This document shows positions 63,815 through 64,000 of a stretch of 64,000 bases of DNA, one piece after another; the first letter of the stretch is position 1; every line of letters starts with the position of its first letter. The notes under the pieces were generated by a model that was not told the DNA's origin, did no database searches, and saw nothing but the letters and a program-made list of their open reading frames with translations. A program made the translations under genes and the position numbers. Source of the DNA: Comamonas endophytica (lineage in GTDB: Bacteria; Pseudomonadota; Gammaproteobacteria; Burkholderiales; Burkholderiaceae_C); contig NZ_CP106881.1 of assembly GCF_023634805.2 (NCBI RefSeq), positions 992,001-1,056,000 on the forward strand, in the 5' to 3' direction.

Positions 63815-64000
63815 CGCGGTGCCTCCTCATGTTCGCGCAGCAGCGTGACCAGCCGGCCCACCGCCGTGTAGGCCTTGATGCGCGCCAGCGTGCCGTCGGC
63901 CAGCGCATTGATGCCTTCCACCTCGGCGTCGTAGATGTCGCGCTCCGGGTTCACGACATCGGTCAACGTGCGCTTGTTCAGCATGTACTCCTGCCAGTAC
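63811..64000 (-). CDS. TolC-family outer-membrane channel, C-terminal part only
   Basis: Only the last ~62 codons are present; the 5' part lies beyond 64000. Read from the edge they give YWQEYMLNKRTLTDVVNPERD, then IYDAEVEGINALADGTLARIKAYTAVGRL, the repeat motif and final helix of TolC/LapE outer-membrane factors. The stop overlaps the ABC gene's start (ATGA), so the order on the minus strand is lapE-, lapB-, lapC-like. It would complete the tripartite exporter. Confidence 0.88.
   Translation of the reverse strand, partial: YWQEYMLNKRTLTDVVNPERDIYDAEVEGINALADGTLARIKAYTAVGRLVTLLREHEEAPR

Overview
This is a high-GC, gene-dense stretch of bacterial chromosome that reads as Burkholderiales, most likely family Comamonadaceae (Acidovorax/Comamonas-like). 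The evidence is a Bug-type (TctC) solute receptor, a BPSS1780-family membrane protein, an argH / LytS-type kinase / LytTR regulator neighbourhood, an inserted-finger DinB, and frequent four-base ATGA start/stop overlaps. I see no phage, IS element, integrase or CRISPR array.

Layout. 1-10.6 kb: the conserved fatty-acid/ribosome/RNase E block (fabH, plsX, rpmF, yceD on the minus strand; maf/yceF and an RsmI-like methylase on the plus; sppA, a gph-like HAD phosphatase and rluC on the minus; rne divergent with a ~590-base leader). 10.7-18.5 kb: yaaA coupled to a prolyl-4-hydroxylase-like oxygenase, queF, a PAS chemoreceptor, dinB, an EamA transporter and an LldD-like flavoenzyme. 18.8-32.5 kb: cell-envelope defence genes pbpC and a 2012-residue thioester alpha-2-macroglobulin, separated by an endonuclease/exonuclease/phosphatase gene and a ugp-type ABC importer (order C-B-A-E) with a Pho box. 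32.8-43.5 kb: Bug receptor, argH, an AlgZ/AlgR-like two-component pair, a ZIP transporter, polA, a DUF2782 protein, thrB and a BPSS1780-family protein. 43.7-51.7 kb: phoX with its own Pho box, a FUSC-family protein, uvrD, guaC and a 3-hydroxyisobutyrate-dehydrogenase-like gene. 51.8-53.4 kb: three identical tRNA-Lys(CTT) genes, then a predicted lipoprotein carrying a eukaryotic-type ubiquitin-specific protease (USP, peptidase family C19) domain. 53.5-64 kb: a Bcr/CflA exporter, a DEAD-box helicase, orn, an M48 peptidase, a PCD, rsgA, and the start of a Lap-type adhesin type I secretion operon that runs off the right edge.

The most unusual gene is the USP-like lipoprotein at 52280-53350. It has the Cys box, the QDA box and the His/Asp box of USP deubiquitinases, follows an AT-rich leader next to a tRNA cluster, and has a known functional precedent in Burkholderia TssM. 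Second are nine copies of a REP-like inverted repeat. Two of them lie in frame inside pbpC and the macroglobulin gene, adding short peptides at domain junctions of two functionally linked proteins. Third, phoX and the ugp operon share a near-identical Pho-box/-10 layout, so this window holds two probable PhoB targets, and the ugp transcript may be leaderless.
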